Below are positions 45,186-54,476 of a DNA stretch of 64,000 bases, one piece after another; positions within the stretch are counted from its first letter, which is position 1, and every line of letters starts with the position of its first letter. Origin of the DNA: Puniceibacterium sp. IMCC21224 (lineage in GTDB: Bacteria > Pseudomonadota > Alphaproteobacteria > Rhodobacterales > Rhodobacteraceae); assembly GCF_001038505.1 (NCBI RefSeq), contig NZ_LDPY01000001.1, positions 1,426,001-1,490,000 on the forward strand. The letters run 5' to 3'. The notes beneath the pieces are model-generated. The model made no database searches, was not told the DNA's origin, and saw only the letters and a program-made list of their open reading frames with translations. A program made the position numbers and the translations under genes.

Positions 45186-46076
45186 ATGAACGTCCGCTAT
45201 CTTGAGATATTCCGGGCCGTGATGCAGACCGGTTCAACCCTGGCGGCAGCTGAGCTGCTCAGCATCTCGCAACCGGCGGTATCGAACCAGCTGCGTCTGC
45301 TGGAATCTCAGATCGGTTTTTCACTGTTTGATCGCCGGTCCAGACGACTTGTCCCAACAGCCGAAGCGCACCTTTTCTATGAGCGTTCAAGAAGCTTCTT
45401 TGAGGTATTACAATCACTTGATGTCTATTCAGAGGAGTTGAGGCGGGGTGAACGGGGGCGGCTGAACTTTGTGTGCAGTCCGAGCCTGGCCAACGGTCGC
45501 ATTCCCGAGGCCATTCGCCGGTTTCATCGTGACCGGTCGGATGTAACTCTCAGGCTCGATATGCCGTCGAACGAGCGGATCATCGCGATGATCCTGGCCG
45601 AGATGACCGAATTCGGACTGACGATTACCCCCCTCGAACACCCGTCACTCGAATCCTCTCTGCTCGCTAAGTTACCGATATATTGTGTTTTGCCTAAAAA
45701 TCATGCGCTGTCGAAACGTGCGATCATCAAGCCAGCCGAACTGGAGGGCGAGAATCTGATCGCTTACCCCAAACATTCCGAGGTTGGTCGGATCATCGAT
45801 TCAATACTGCCCGTGTCCGGGCGCGCTATCGAACCCTTCGCCGAAGTGCGCTATATTTCCATGGCCTTGCGCCTGGCCGAAGCGACATTGGGGATCGCGC
45901 TGGTGGATGGTGATACAGCCCTTGCGGCGAATCCCGATCTGGTGGCGGTCCGACCGGTGGAAACCGACCAGTTCCTGCCGCTCGTCGCGACACATCTGAA
46001 AGGGCAGAAGCTTTCGCTGATCGCCGAAAGTTTCATTGCAGATTATATCAAAGTCACAACCGCCCAGCCTGGTTGA
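45186..46076 (+). CDS. LysR-family transcriptional regulator
   Basis: A 296-residue regulator with the N-terminal winged helix (MNVRYLEIFRAVMQTGSTLAAAELLSISQPAVSNQLRLLE) and a C-terminal two-lobed effector domain from about residue 90. It is divergent from the TRAP-SDR/PuuE-allA operon and codirectional with the following dehydrogenase gene, so it most likely controls both in response to the imported compound or a breakdown product. The effector is unknown. Confidence 0.9.
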   Translation: MNVRYLEIFRAVMQTGSTLAAAELLSISQPAVSNQLRLLESQIGFSLFDRRSRRLVPTAEAHLFYERSRSFFEVLQSLDVYSEELRRGERGRLNFVCSPSLANGRIPEAIRRFHRDRSDVTLRLDMPSNERIIAMILAEMTEFGLTITPLEHPSLESSLLAKLPIYCVLPKNHALSKRAIIKPAELEGENLIAYPKHSEVGRIIDSILPVSGRAIEPFAEVRYISMALRLAEATLGIALVDGDTALAANPDLVAVRPVETDQFLPLVATHLKGQKLSLIAESFIADYIKVTTAQPG

Positions 46077-46173
46077 ATATTTGTATCCTTTAGGCCGGTG
46101 CCTCTTGTCATTCCCGGGACGGCTGCAAAGGATCAGCGTCGGCAGACAGGCTGGACAAAAAAGGGATCAGAAT

Positions 46174-46920
46174 ATGACGACCGACAAACCACTCAACGAC
46201 CGTGTGGCCATCATCACCGGGGCAGGCGGCGACATTGGTCGCGCGATTGCCATGAGTTTTGTTGAGGCTGGCGCGCGGGTCTGTCTGATCGACCTTGCAC
46301 CGGTGTCCATCGCGGATTTTCCCGAAGATCGCGCCCTGACGCTGGCCTGTGACATCACCGATCCGACCGCCGTCGATGAGATGGTCGCCACGGCCGCGCG
46401 GCATTTCGGGCGGATCGACATTCTGGTCAACAACGCCGCGGCCGAAGCCCGCATCGGCAAAATCTGCGACCTTCCGGTCGAAGCCTGGACCCAAACGCTG
46501 AGTGTGAATCTGACGGGGGCCTATCTGCTGTGTCGCGCCGGGATACCGCATTTGCGCCGCAGCAAAGGGGTGATTCTGAATATCGCATCGCAATTGGGCC
46601 ATGTCACCGCGCTGGGGCATGCCGCCTATTCCGCCAGTAAGGCGGGGTTGATGTCGCTTACCCGGACCCTTGCTCTGGATCATGCAGATGAGGGCATTCG
46701 CGCAGTGAGCCTGTCGCCCGGTGCGGTGATGACCAGTCGGCTGATCCGCCGCGCCGGGAGTGAAGAAGACGCTCTGGCGCTGCACGCGCCGCGCCATCCA
46801 CTGGGCCGCATCGGCACGCCGGACGAGGTCGCAGACGCGGCGCTGTTTCTGGTTTCTGACGCCGCGACTTTTATCACCGGCAGCGATCTTCTTGTCGACG
46901 GCGGCTATACGCTGAAGTGA
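46174..46920 (+). CDS. Short-chain dehydrogenase/reductase
   Basis: A 248-residue classical SDR with cofactor loop GAGGDIG, the NNAAA motif, catalytic Ser, Tyr and Lys in IASQLGHV and YSASKAG, and the C-terminal GSDLLVDGGYTLK. The Asp in LIDLAPV at the end of strand 2 favours NAD. The ATG at 46174 follows AAAAAGGGATCAG; the frame extends upstream without family similarity. Located after the LysR gene, it probably works in the same pathway as the TRAP locus, oxidising or reducing a hydroxy acid. Confidence 0.88.
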   Translation: MTTDKPLNDRVAIITGAGGDIGRAIAMSFVEAGARVCLIDLAPVSIADFPEDRALTLACDITDPTAVDEMVATAARHFGRIDILVNNAAAEARIGKICDLPVEAWTQTLSVNLTGAYLLCRAGIPHLRRSKGVILNIASQLGHVTALGHAAYSASKAGLMSLTRTLALDHADEGIRAVSLSPGAVMTSRLIRRAGSEEDALALHAPRHPLGRIGTPDEVADAALFLVSDAATFITGSDLLVDGGYTLK

Positions 46921-47065
46921 GGCTGAAAGGTTTTACAGAACGTGGCAGTCACAATGCACTGGGCCATCGAACAGCATCAAGGCCTTTCGTTGAGCCATTC
47001 ACATAGACACCATACTGCGTGTGACCCATTCGGTGAAACCTGCTGAGCTATCTGCATCGGCGGGG

Positions 47066-47090
47066 GCGGGCGGCACGGGTGGCCGCCCGC
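47066..47090. terminator. Hairpin terminator between the SDR and the CNNM-type gene
   Basis: GCGGGCGGC (47066-47074) pairs perfectly with GCCGCCCGC (47082-47090) over a seven-base loop. It lies in the 228-base convergent gap, with no T run. Nothing else is seen in the gap. Confidence 0.45.
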
Positions 47091-47148
47091 AGCGCCCGAG
47101 GATCTGACTGGCCGGTTCGTCCGTGGGGACAGAGCCACCCGGGTGGCG

Positions 47149-48459
47149 TTATAGCGGCCTGACTTTCAGCCGGGTGACGCGGTTGCCTTCGCGGCCTACC
47201 ACCTCGAACCGGAAGCCGTGAAAGCTAAAGACCTGCCCGGCGGTCGGAATCATCTGCGCCTCGTGAATGACCAGACCGGCGACTGTGTTGGCCTCGTCAT
47301 CCGGCAGGTTCCAGTCGGTGGCGCGGTTAAAGTCGCGGATCGTGGTGGCGCCGTCGATCCAGTAATGGCCATCTTCACTGAGTTTGAGAAGCTGTTCGGC
47401 CTCGGTGTCGAACTCGTCGGTGATCTCGCCGACGATCTCTTCGAGGATGTCTTCGAGGGTGATCAATCCCTGAAGCGCACCGTATTCATCGACAACCAGC
47501 GCAAAATGCGTCCGGCGGCGCAGGAACTGGCGCATCTGGTCGTCCAGAGATGTCGTGTCAGGGATAAAGTAGGGTTTCATCGCCACATCCGAGACTTTGA
47601 AATCCTTGAGAGAGGCAAAGGTCGTGTCGGTGTCCTGGATCAGTTTGTACATCGCACGCAGCAGATCCTTGGCGTGGATCACACCGATGATGTTTTCCGG
47701 GTCGCCGCGATACACTGGCAGACGGGTGTGGCTGCTCTCCAGACACTGCGTCAGGATTTCACGCGGGTCGGTGGCGGCATCGACCATCTCGATCCCGGAC
47801 CGGTGCAGCATGATCTCTTCCACCGTGCGATCGCCCAGATCAAGTGCGCCAAGAATGCGGTCGCGATCCTCTTTCTGCACCACGCCTTCGGAATGGCCCA
47901 GTTGCAACGCGCCTGCAATCTCTTCGCGCACGGCCAGAATATGGCTGTTCGGGTCGGTCTTGACGCCAAAGAGGCTTAGCACCAGCCGCACCAGAACCCG
48001 CACCGCCGACACCATCGGTGAAAAGACCAGAATGATTACGGAAATAATGGGCGACACCCGCGCGGCGGCGGTTTCTGGATTGGTGATGGCATAGGTCTTG
48101 GGCAGGACCTCGGCAAAGATCAGCACCAGCAAGGTCATCACGAGCGTCGCCAGCGCCACACCGGATTCGCCAAAAAGCCGCGTGAACAATGCAGTGGCCA
48201 GCGAAGTGGCAAGGATGTTGACCAGGTTGTTACCCAGCAGCACCGATCCGATCAGGCGTTCGTTGTCTTCGGTGATTTTGAGCGCGCGTTCAGCCCCTTT
48301 GGAACCTTTGTCCACTGCTGCGCGCAACTTGCCACGTGACGCCGCCGTCAGGGCCGTCTCGGAGCCGGAGAAAAACCCCGACAGAACCAAAAGGCAAAAA
48401 ATCGACCCCGAAGTGATCCAGAAAGAGGCGTCCAGCAGGCTGGCGTCAGTGGGGTCCAT
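47149..48459 (-). CDS. CNNM/CorC-HlyC family membrane transporter
   Basis: A 436-residue inner-membrane protein. Residues 1 to about 190 form the DUF21 domain with SGFFSGSETALTA and FAEVLPKTYAI. Two CBS domains follow (about 205-330; IMLHRSGIEMVDAATDP and THFALVVDEYGALQG). The end is a CorC/HlyC domain (about 350-436). Members are magnesium or cobalt exporters. It follows xerD by 93 bases on the same strand. Confidence 0.93.
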   Translation of the reverse strand: MDPTDASLLDASFWITSGSIFCLLVLSGFFSGSETALTAASRGKLRAAVDKGSKGAERALKITEDNERLIGSVLLGNNLVNILATSLATALFTRLFGESGVALATLVMTLLVLIFAEVLPKTYAITNPETAAARVSPIISVIILVFSPMVSAVRVLVRLVLSLFGVKTDPNSHILAVREEIAGALQLGHSEGVVQKEDRDRILGALDLGDRTVEEIMLHRSGIEMVDAATDPREILTQCLESSHTRLPVYRGDPENIIGVIHAKDLLRAMYKLIQDTDTTFASLKDFKVSDVAMKPYFIPDTTSLDDQMRQFLRRRTHFALVVDEYGALQGLITLEDILEEIVGEITDEFDTEAEQLLKLSEDGHYWIDGATTIRDFNRATDWNLPDDEANTVAGLVIHEAQMIPTAGQVFSFHGFRFEVVGREGNRVTRLKVRPL

Positions 48460-48552
48460 GGTGGTTGCCGTTCCTTATTTGGGTTTGCAAGATATGGGTT
48501 TGCAGGTGGTTATGGCGGTGGCGGCGACGTCAATCAAGAGGCAGGGCAGGGA

Positions 48553-49479
48553 TCAGTCCCGTGCCATCGGATGATGATCGAATACAAGTTCCCTCAGCCG
48601 CTCTTCCAGGACGTGAGTATAGATCTCGGTTGTGGCGACGTCGGCGTGGCCCAGAAATGTCTGGATCGCCCGCAGATCGGCTCCATTGGCCAATAGATGT
48701 GTCGCAAACGCGTGGCGCAGCGTGTGCGGTGTAACCTTGGCGGGGGATACTCCGCCGTCGACGGCCAGTTCCTTGATCAGCACATAAAAAGCGTGGCGCG
48801 TCAGGTGCCCGGCCTTGCCGCGCGACGCAAAAAGAAAGGGAGAGGCTGGCTTGCCGTTGATACGGGCATCGGCTTCGGCCTCTTCCCGCGCGTCCAGCCA
48901 AGCGGCCAGCGCGACCCGGGCCGGGGCGCTGAGGGGCACCATGCGTTCCTTGCCGCCCTTGCCACGGATCAGCAGCATACGCGGATCACCCCGCGCTGCC
49001 GCCAGAGGAAGGGATACAAGTTCGCTCACCCGCATCCCTGTGGCATAGAGCAACTGCATCAGGCAGGTGTTGCGCAGGCGGTCCAGATCATTGCGGCCAT
49101 GGCGGGTGGCGGCGTCTAGCAGGTGGTCGACTTCTTCAGTTGTCAGTGTCTTTGGCAGGCGTTTGTCCCGGCCTGGACCCGAGATTTGCAACGCCGGGTT
49201 ATCCGTCCTCAGCCCTTCTTCAAACGCAAAGCGGTAGAGCTGCTTGATCGCCGACAATCGCCGGGCGCGGGTGGATTTGGCCAGCCCCTGCGCATCGCAA
49301 TACACCAGATAGCTTTCGACATGGTCCTGGGTTGCTGCACTAGGGCTGGTTGCGCGTAGATGCAGCCAGTCCTCGAAATCCTTGAGATCGCGGGCATAGG
49401 CCAGCAAGGTATTATGCGCTGCGCCGCGTTCGGCGGCCTGCGCATCCAGAAAGGCCGAGATCCAGTAGGTGTCGCTCAT
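48553..49479 (-). CDS. xerD: Site-specific tyrosine recombinase XerD
   Basis: A 308-residue recombinase that resolves chromosome dimers at dif with XerC. The catalytic residues are visible: Arg in ATGMRVSELVSL, His and Arg in HTLRHAFATHLL, His in FLGHADVATTEIYTHV and the nucleophile Tyr in the same segment. The N-terminal SAM-like DNA-binding domain covers about residues 1-90. It overlaps the stop of the upstream secreted-protein gene by four bases (ATGA). Confidence 0.94.
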   Translation of the reverse strand: MSDTYWISAFLDAQAAERGAAHNTLLAYARDLKDFEDWLHLRATSPSAATQDHVESYLVYCDAQGLAKSTRARRLSAIKQLYRFAFEEGLRTDNPALQISGPGRDKRLPKTLTTEEVDHLLDAATRHGRNDLDRLRNTCLMQLLYATGMRVSELVSLPLAAARGDPRMLLIRGKGGKERMVPLSAPARVALAAWLDAREEAEADARINGKPASPFLFASRGKAGHLTRHAFYVLIKELAVDGGVSPAKVTPHTLRHAFATHLLANGADLRAIQTFLGHADVATTEIYTHVLEERLRELVFDHHPMARD

Positions 49480-51023
49480 CGCAGGACCCCTTCGGATTGC
49501 AGGATGACCAGTTGCAGCGCGGCGCGGCGGGCGGTGTCCTCGAGTCCAACCGCGCGAAAGGTCGCAAGTGCGTCGGTCAGATCGGCGGGATTGCCATCGG
49601 CTCCGCTGGAAAACAATGCGATGGCGCGCAGAATGACTTCGCCCAGCCGACCTTCGGTAAGCTGGGCTGCGATTTCAGGCGGTGGCGCTGCATCTGCGGC
49701 AAACGCCGCCGCGATGGCCTGTTGCTGGAGGGCGTCGGGCTGGGTTACCGGGACTTCGCCGCGCGCCACTGCGCTGAGAAAGGCAAGTTCGGGTGCGGAT
49801 GCGCCGATGCGGTGGGCGGCGGCCTCGTATTCTTCGGATAGCAACGCCACGCGGGGGGCAATGTTTGCGGCGCGCCCCGACAAGGGAAGAGGCAGCAGCC
49901 GGGCACCATAGAGCTGCGAGAACGGCACCAGCAGTCCCGCGCTGCGCATCTGCGGCCAGACCTTCTCTAATGCCGATCCCACTGCCGAAGGATCCCCGGT
50001 CGTCATGGCCGTGTCAAAGCGTTGCAATGCCTCGACCCTGTCCCAGATTCCGCCTGACGCGGCGCGGCGTTGCCGTGTGTAAATCCCCAGCAACCGGTTC
50101 CCTGAAATGGCTCCGGCACGGGCCAGACGTTCTGCCGCCTCAAGCTGAGCCTTCCAGCCGGTATCGCCGCTTAGATCGACGGTGGCAAAGGCGCGGGGCA
50201 GGGCGGTTGTGGACAGCGGCTCTCCGATCGCCTGAAACAGGCGAAATTGCAGCGGTGTAGGGCGCGCCGGGGGAAAGGGAACCGCCGATTCTTCGGCCAG
50301 TGCAGGATCCAGGAACCGAGCAAGAAGATCGGCATCGCGCGCGCTGATTGTCCCCAGCGCCGCACCGGTTTCCAGCACAGTGGCGGCTATGGTCCAGTCG
50401 CCGTCTCGCGCGGTACAGTAGATCCGGGTTGCGAGGTCGGTGCTGAGCGACGGGCGCGCCGCCAGTGCCGCGCAGGGCGGCTGGGGGCGGTCCGTCAGCA
50501 GCGACAGATCGAACCATCGGCTGAACAGCGCGGGCGTGCCTGCACCGGCCCGTTCGACCAGCGCCTCGGCCGGATCAATCACTCCCTGGTCGATCAGCCG
50601 ATCGAGTCGCGCCGCGAGCAATGGCGTCCCCGAACGGCGTCCGCGGGGCGGATCAGCCTCGGCGAGCATCAGCGTGTGTAGCAGGGCTGACAGCGCGGGC
50701 ACCGCCGGGTCCACAGCCGCAATCAACTGTACCAAGGTGTCAGTCTGGCTACCCTGCCACAGACTGCGCGGCAATCCGGTGACGGAACTGGGCAGCAGCC
50801 CCACCGCTTCGGGCGTCGGCGCGTCGAGCGGCAGCACCTCGACGTCGGGCACAAGCACCGATTGCGCCACGGGGGGCTCGGATGTCGCCGGAGGCACGGC
50901 AGGCGGGGCCAGTTGCGGCACAGCCGATTGCTTGTCCATCCAGTCAATTGCGGACAGCGGCGCCTGCGCTATCGCGGGCCCGGCAACGCAGATCAGAACA
51001 AGCGAGACCGCCTTAACCTTCAT
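49476..51023 (-). CDS. Secreted protein of unknown function, in the xerD operon
   Basis: A 515-residue protein with a signal peptide (MKVKAVSLVLICVAGPAIAQ). It is rich in Ala, Leu and Pro. After a proline-rich stretch (residues about 35-60) it is made of helical hairpins reminiscent of TPR/HEAT-like repeats (ALQRFDTAMTTGDPSAVGSA). No enzyme motif is seen. The start is the ATG at 51023; the frame extends 58 codons upstream through the small membrane gene in another frame. It overlaps that gene by 11 bases and xerD by four. Confidence 0.7.
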   Translation of the reverse strand: MKVKAVSLVLICVAGPAIAQAPLSAIDWMDKQSAVPQLAPPAVPPATSEPPVAQSVLVPDVEVLPLDAPTPEAVGLLPSSVTGLPRSLWQGSQTDTLVQLIAAVDPAVPALSALLHTLMLAEADPPRGRRSGTPLLAARLDRLIDQGVIDPAEALVERAGAGTPALFSRWFDLSLLTDRPQPPCAALAARPSLSTDLATRIYCTARDGDWTIAATVLETGAALGTISARDADLLARFLDPALAEESAVPFPPARPTPLQFRLFQAIGEPLSTTALPRAFATVDLSGDTGWKAQLEAAERLARAGAISGNRLLGIYTRQRRAASGGIWDRVEALQRFDTAMTTGDPSAVGSALEKVWPQMRSAGLLVPFSQLYGARLLPLPLSGRAANIAPRVALLSEEYEAAAHRIGASAPELAFLSAVARGEVPVTQPDALQQQAIAAAFAADAAPPPEIAAQLTEGRLGEVILRAIALFSSGADGNPADLTDALATFRAVGLEDTARRAALQLVILQSEGVLR

Positions 51024-51162
51024 CCAGTTGTACCGGCTTACGGATTTCTGTCTGCGGCGGCGAAAAGTCCGCCCCGAAGAACGGTCCGATATAAGCGTAG
51101 GCGACAAGCGCGATTCCGCCCAGCACGAGAAGATAGAACAGCCATTTGACGATGCGACCCAT
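51013..51162 (-). CDS. 49-residue single-helix membrane protein
   Basis: A short gene with ATG at 51162 and TAA at 51013, product MGRIVKWLFYLLVLGGIALV followed by a short periplasmic tail rich in Pro and Gln. One membrane helix covers about residues 7-26. The coding frame is separate from the overlapping long frame, and its 3' end overlaps the start of the secreted-protein gene by 11 bases, so translation is probably coupled. It may anchor or assist that protein. It begins about 120 bases from the divergent aroK. Confidence 0.6.
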   Translation of the reverse strand: MGRIVKWLFYLLVLGGIALVAYAYIGPFFGADFSPPQTEIRKPVQLDEG

Positions 51163-51281
51163 GGTTTCCGGTGACTCCTGCCTCGTGTTTTTTCCAACTT
51201 ATACCTAGCCTTTTGCGTAAGATCACGTCATTCACGCACCAGTTTACAAAAATGGCGGCGTATAGCCGAAGAACAAGGGCA

Positions 51282-51830
51282 ATGCAGGCACGGCTGAAGA
51301 AAACGGTAGTTCTGGTTGGACTGATGGGGGCAGGGAAAACCGCCGTGGGCAAGGCGCTCGCGACGATGCTGCGGGTGCCGTTTCGCGATTCGGATGCCGC
51401 CATTGTCGAAGCGGCGAACATGAGCATCGCAGAAATTTTCGCCCGCGACGGAGAGCCGTTCTTTCGCCGCAAGGAAAGTCAGGTGATCGAACGGTTGCTT
51501 GATAGCACGCCTTCGGTGCTGTCGACTGGCGGGGGTGCCTTTATGCAACCTGACACGCGCGAGATGGTGACACGCAAGGGGGTGTCGGTCTGGTTGGACG
51601 CGGATTTGCCGCTGTTGTGGTCGCGGGTGCGACACAAAGACACCCGGCCGCTGCTGCGCACCGCCAACCCGTTCGAGACATTGTCAGAACTGTATTCGGC
51701 GCGGGCGCCGATCTATGCGCTTGCGGATCTGAGTGTGACCGCACGCCCACGGTTTTCGATCGAAGATACCGCGGCCGAAGTCTGCGAGGCGCTGAAATCG
51801 CGCCCCGATGTATTGGAGTTCCCGAAATGA
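51282..51830 (+). CDS. aroK: Shikimate kinase
   Basis: ATP-dependent phosphorylation of shikimate on the aromatic amino acid pathway. The 182-residue protein has Walker A GLMGAGKTAVG, the substrate-binding FRDSDAAIVEAA and the STGGGAF loop, and the lid with RPLL. The ATG at 51282 is preceded very closely by AAGGG; another in-frame ATG at 51252 has no ribosome site, so the true start is uncertain by ten residues. It overlaps aroB by four bases. Confidence 0.93.
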   Translation: MQARLKKTVVLVGLMGAGKTAVGKALATMLRVPFRDSDAAIVEAANMSIAEIFARDGEPFFRRKESQVIERLLDSTPSVLSTGGGAFMQPDTREMVTRKGVSVWLDADLPLLWSRVRHKDTRPLLRTANPFETLSELYSARAPIYALADLSVTARPRFSIEDTAAEVCEALKSRPDVLEFPK

Positions 51831-52939
51831 CCGACACTGTTCATGTGGCCCTGGGCACGCGGGCCTATGATGTGCGCATCGGCTCTGGCCTGATTGCTGT
51901 CGCTGGAGCCGAGATTGTGCCGCTTTTGCACCGCCCCCGCGTGGCTGTTGTCACTGACGCAACCGTCGCGGGGCTGCATCTTGAGGCATTTGTTGCCGCG
52001 TTGGCAGCGCAGGGCATCGCGGCTGAAACGCTGATCTTGCCACCGGGTGAGAGCACCAAAGGCTGGCCGCAATTCACCCGCACTGTCGAATGGTTGCTGG
52101 CGCAAAAGATCGAACGCCGCGACGTTGTTGTGGCGCTTGGCGGCGGTGTGATCGGCGATTTGGTGGGCTTTGCTGCGGCGGTGCTGCGTCGGGGTGTGCG
52201 GTTTGTTCAGGTGCCGACGTCGCTTTTGGCGCAGGTTGACAGCTCGGTCGGGGGCAAGACCGGGATCAATGCGCCGCAGGGCAAGAACCTGATCGGGGCG
52301 TTTCATCAGCCGTCACTGGTGCTGGCGGATGTTGATGTTCTCGCGACCCTGACGCCGCGCGATTTTCTGGCCGGGTACGGTGAGGTGGTGAAATACGGGA
52401 TGCTGGGTGATAGGGCGTTCTTTGAGTGGCTTGAAAACAACGGTGCGGCGCTGGCAGCCGGTGACACTGCGGCGCGGGCTTATGCTGTACGCCGCTCGGT
52501 CGAAATGAAGGCCGAAATTGTCGTGCGCGATGAGACCGAGCAGGGCGACCGCGCGTTGCTGAACCTTGGCCATACCTTCTGTCACGCGCTTGAGGCGGCG
52601 ACCGGCTATGGTGACCGGCTGTTGCATGGTGAAGGCGTCGCCATCGGCTGTGCGCTGGCGTTTGATCTGTCGGCGCGTCTGGGACTGTGTCCGCAGGAAG
52701 AGCCGAGCCGCGTTTCCGCCCATCTGAGCGCCATGGGGATGAAGACTACCCTTGCCGATATTTCCGGCGACCTGCCCGATGCTGACGGTCTGTTGGACCT
52801 GATGGGGCAGGACAAAAAGGTGATGGACGGCCAGCTGCACTTTATCCTTGCCCGTGGCATCGGAGCGGCCTTTGTCACGTCGGATGTGCCGCGCGATCAT
52901 GTGCGTAGCCTGCTGTCCGAAGCGCTGGCCGCCCGCTGA
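51827..52939 (+). CDS. aroB: 3-dehydroquinate synthase
   Basis: Cyclises DAHP to 3-dehydroquinate using NAD and a divalent metal. The 370-residue protein has the NAD-binding ALGGGVIGDLVGFAA and QVPTSLLAQVDSSVGGKT and the metal-binding LNLGHTFCHALEA and LLHGEGVAIG. The ATG at 51827 overlaps the aroK stop (ATGA), giving an aroKB operon, the common arrangement. Followed after 147 bases by the convergent ssb gene. Confidence 0.96.
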   Translation: MTDTVHVALGTRAYDVRIGSGLIAVAGAEIVPLLHRPRVAVVTDATVAGLHLEAFVAALAAQGIAAETLILPPGESTKGWPQFTRTVEWLLAQKIERRDVVVALGGGVIGDLVGFAAAVLRRGVRFVQVPTSLLAQVDSSVGGKTGINAPQGKNLIGAFHQPSLVLADVDVLATLTPRDFLAGYGEVVKYGMLGDRAFFEWLENNGAALAAGDTAARAYAVRRSVEMKAEIVVRDETEQGDRALLNLGHTFCHALEAATGYGDRLLHGEGVAIGCALAFDLSARLGLCPQEEPSRVSAHLSAMGMKTTLADISGDLPDADGLLDLMGQDKKVMDGQLHFILARGIGAAFVTSDVPRDHVRSLLSEALAAR

Positions 52940-53086
52940 CGGTGTTTGCAGCATCATCTGTGGTCGATCTTGCGAATGCTGTGCTGCCGGTTCAGGCGCT
53001 CTGATCTTTATGACATCGGGGCACGCGAACAGAAAAACGGCGCCTAGCCCCGCCAGACGCCGCCGGTTGTTCAGATAAGGTGTATC

Positions 53087-53611
53087 TTAGAACGGGATTT
53101 CGTCGTCGATATCGCGCGACGGGGCCCGTGCGGGTCCGCTGTCGCCGCCGCCGGAATACCCGCCGCGATCACCACCATCATAGTTACCGCCACCCGATCC
53201 GCCGCCGTCATAGCCGCCCCGGTCGCCACCACCACCACCGGCGCTGCCACCGCCTTCGCCGCGACCGTCGAGCATGGTCAGAACTCCGTCAAAGCCCTGC
53301 AGCACCACTTCGGTTGAATAGCGATCCTGGCCGCTCTGATCCTGCCATTTGCGGGTCTGAAGCTTGCCTTCGACGTAAATCTTGGAGCCCTTGCGCAGAT
53401 ATTGCTCGGCAATACGCACCAGACCTTCCTGAAAGATCGCCACGCTGTGCCATTCCGTCCGCTCGCGCCGTTCGCCGGTGTTGCGATCCTTCCAGGTTTC
53501 AGAGGTGGCGATGCGCAGGTTGCACACCTTGCCGCCGTTCTGGAAATTGCGCACCTCTGGATCTGCACCCAGATTGCCGATCAGGATGACTTTGTTGACT
53601 GAACCGGCCAT
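53087..53611 (-). CDS. ssb: Single-stranded DNA-binding protein
   Basis: A 174-residue SSB. The OB fold spans residues 1 to about 110 ([47 protein letters not shown]). A long Gly/Asp-rich disordered linker follows, then the conserved acidic tip DDEIPF that recruits replication and repair proteins. The start at 53611 (MAGSVNKV) is the family N-terminus; the frame extends further upstream without similarity. Confidence 0.96.
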   Translation of the reverse strand: MAGSVNKVILIGNLGADPEVRNFQNGGKVCNLRIATSETWKDRNTGERRERTEWHSVAIFQEGLVRIAEQYLRKGSKIYVEGKLQTRKWQDQSGQDRYSTEVVLQGFDGVLTMLDGRGEGGGSAGGGGGDRGGYDGGGSGGGNYDGGDRGGYSGGGDSGPARAPSRDIDDEIPF

Positions 53612-53789
53612 GGGAACCCTCGTCTCTTGCTGTTGCGAATCTGCGGCATCACCGCATTTGAATGACTCTATACCACCGCACTGGCAGGACGCCACCGCAC
53701 CGCGGGGAAAATCCGCCGGTCAATTGCTCTGGCGGAATCCGGTTTTTTGTCTATAGTCCCGCAGAGCAAGGTCTAGAGGCCGAGGGACA

Positions 53790-54398
53790 ATGATCACACG
53801 AAACTGGCTTTTGCCCTTTGCAGCATCGGTATGCCTCGCGTTCGGTACCACGGCACAGGCCGAGGTGCTGTCGAGTAAGAGTCGCGTTAAACTGTTCTCT
53901 ACCCAGACCAAGGTTCTGGATACACGCGCGGCGCAGCAATACAAAAATTCGATCCGGCTACAGCCGCCCACAGTTGTAACGCCCACCAAATGGGGTACGG
54001 AGGATGGCACCTCGCCAGTCTACCGCGGTCGCTACAAGGGGGTTTATGTCGGCATGGCGCGCGAAGCCGCCCGGCGCAATGGCGTGCCCGAGGATCTGTT
54101 CCTGCGGCTGGTGCAGCAGGAATCCAACTGGAACCCGAATGCGAAATCGCACAAAGGCGCGTTGGGGCTGGCACAGCTGATGCCGGGCACCGCCCGCGTC
54201 CTTGGCGTGGATCCGAAAGATCCGGCGCAGAACCTTGAGGGTGGTGCGCGCTACCTCAACCAGCAATATCGGAAATTCGGCTCGTGGCGGCTGGCTTTGG
54301 CAGCGTATAACGCTGGCCCTGGCGCTGTCGAAAAGCATGGTGGCGTGCCACCCTACCGTGAGACCAAGAATTACGTCAAAGTCATCTGGGGCGGCTAG
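53790..54398 (+). CDS. Lytic transglycosylase, SLT domain
   Basis: A 202-residue secreted murein transglycosylase. A signal peptide (ending GTTAQA) precedes a short basic spacer and an SLT domain with catalytic Glu111 in [22 protein letters not shown] and the C-terminal [12 protein letters not shown]. It cuts glycan strands for cell-wall turnover or insertion of envelope machines. It is divergent from ssb (178 bases) and converges on the GntR gene. Confidence 0.93.
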   Translation: MITRNWLLPFAASVCLAFGTTAQAEVLSSKSRVKLFSTQTKVLDTRAAQQYKNSIRLQPPTVVTPTKWGTEDGTSPVYRGRYKGVYVGMAREAARRNGVPEDLFLRLVQQESNWNPNAKSHKGALGLAQLMPGTARVLGVDPKDPAQNLEGGARYLNQQYRKFGSWRLALAAYNAGPGAVEKHGGVPPYRETKNYVKVIWGG

Positions 54399-54476
54399 GC
54401 CGTCGACCGTGCAGCGCGGACACTTTGATCCGTTCCGGATCGGGGCTGTGCGATATCCACTCTGCTGATTGACGGA

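Noticed and set aside
52940..53086. Terminator between aroB and ssb
   Set aside because: Only short, imperfect inverted repeats are visible, not enough to call a terminator.
53120..53265. Short repeats resembling a CRISPR or tandem repeat
   Set aside because: These encode the Gly/Asp-rich linker of SSB; the repeats are codon-level and there are no regular spacers.
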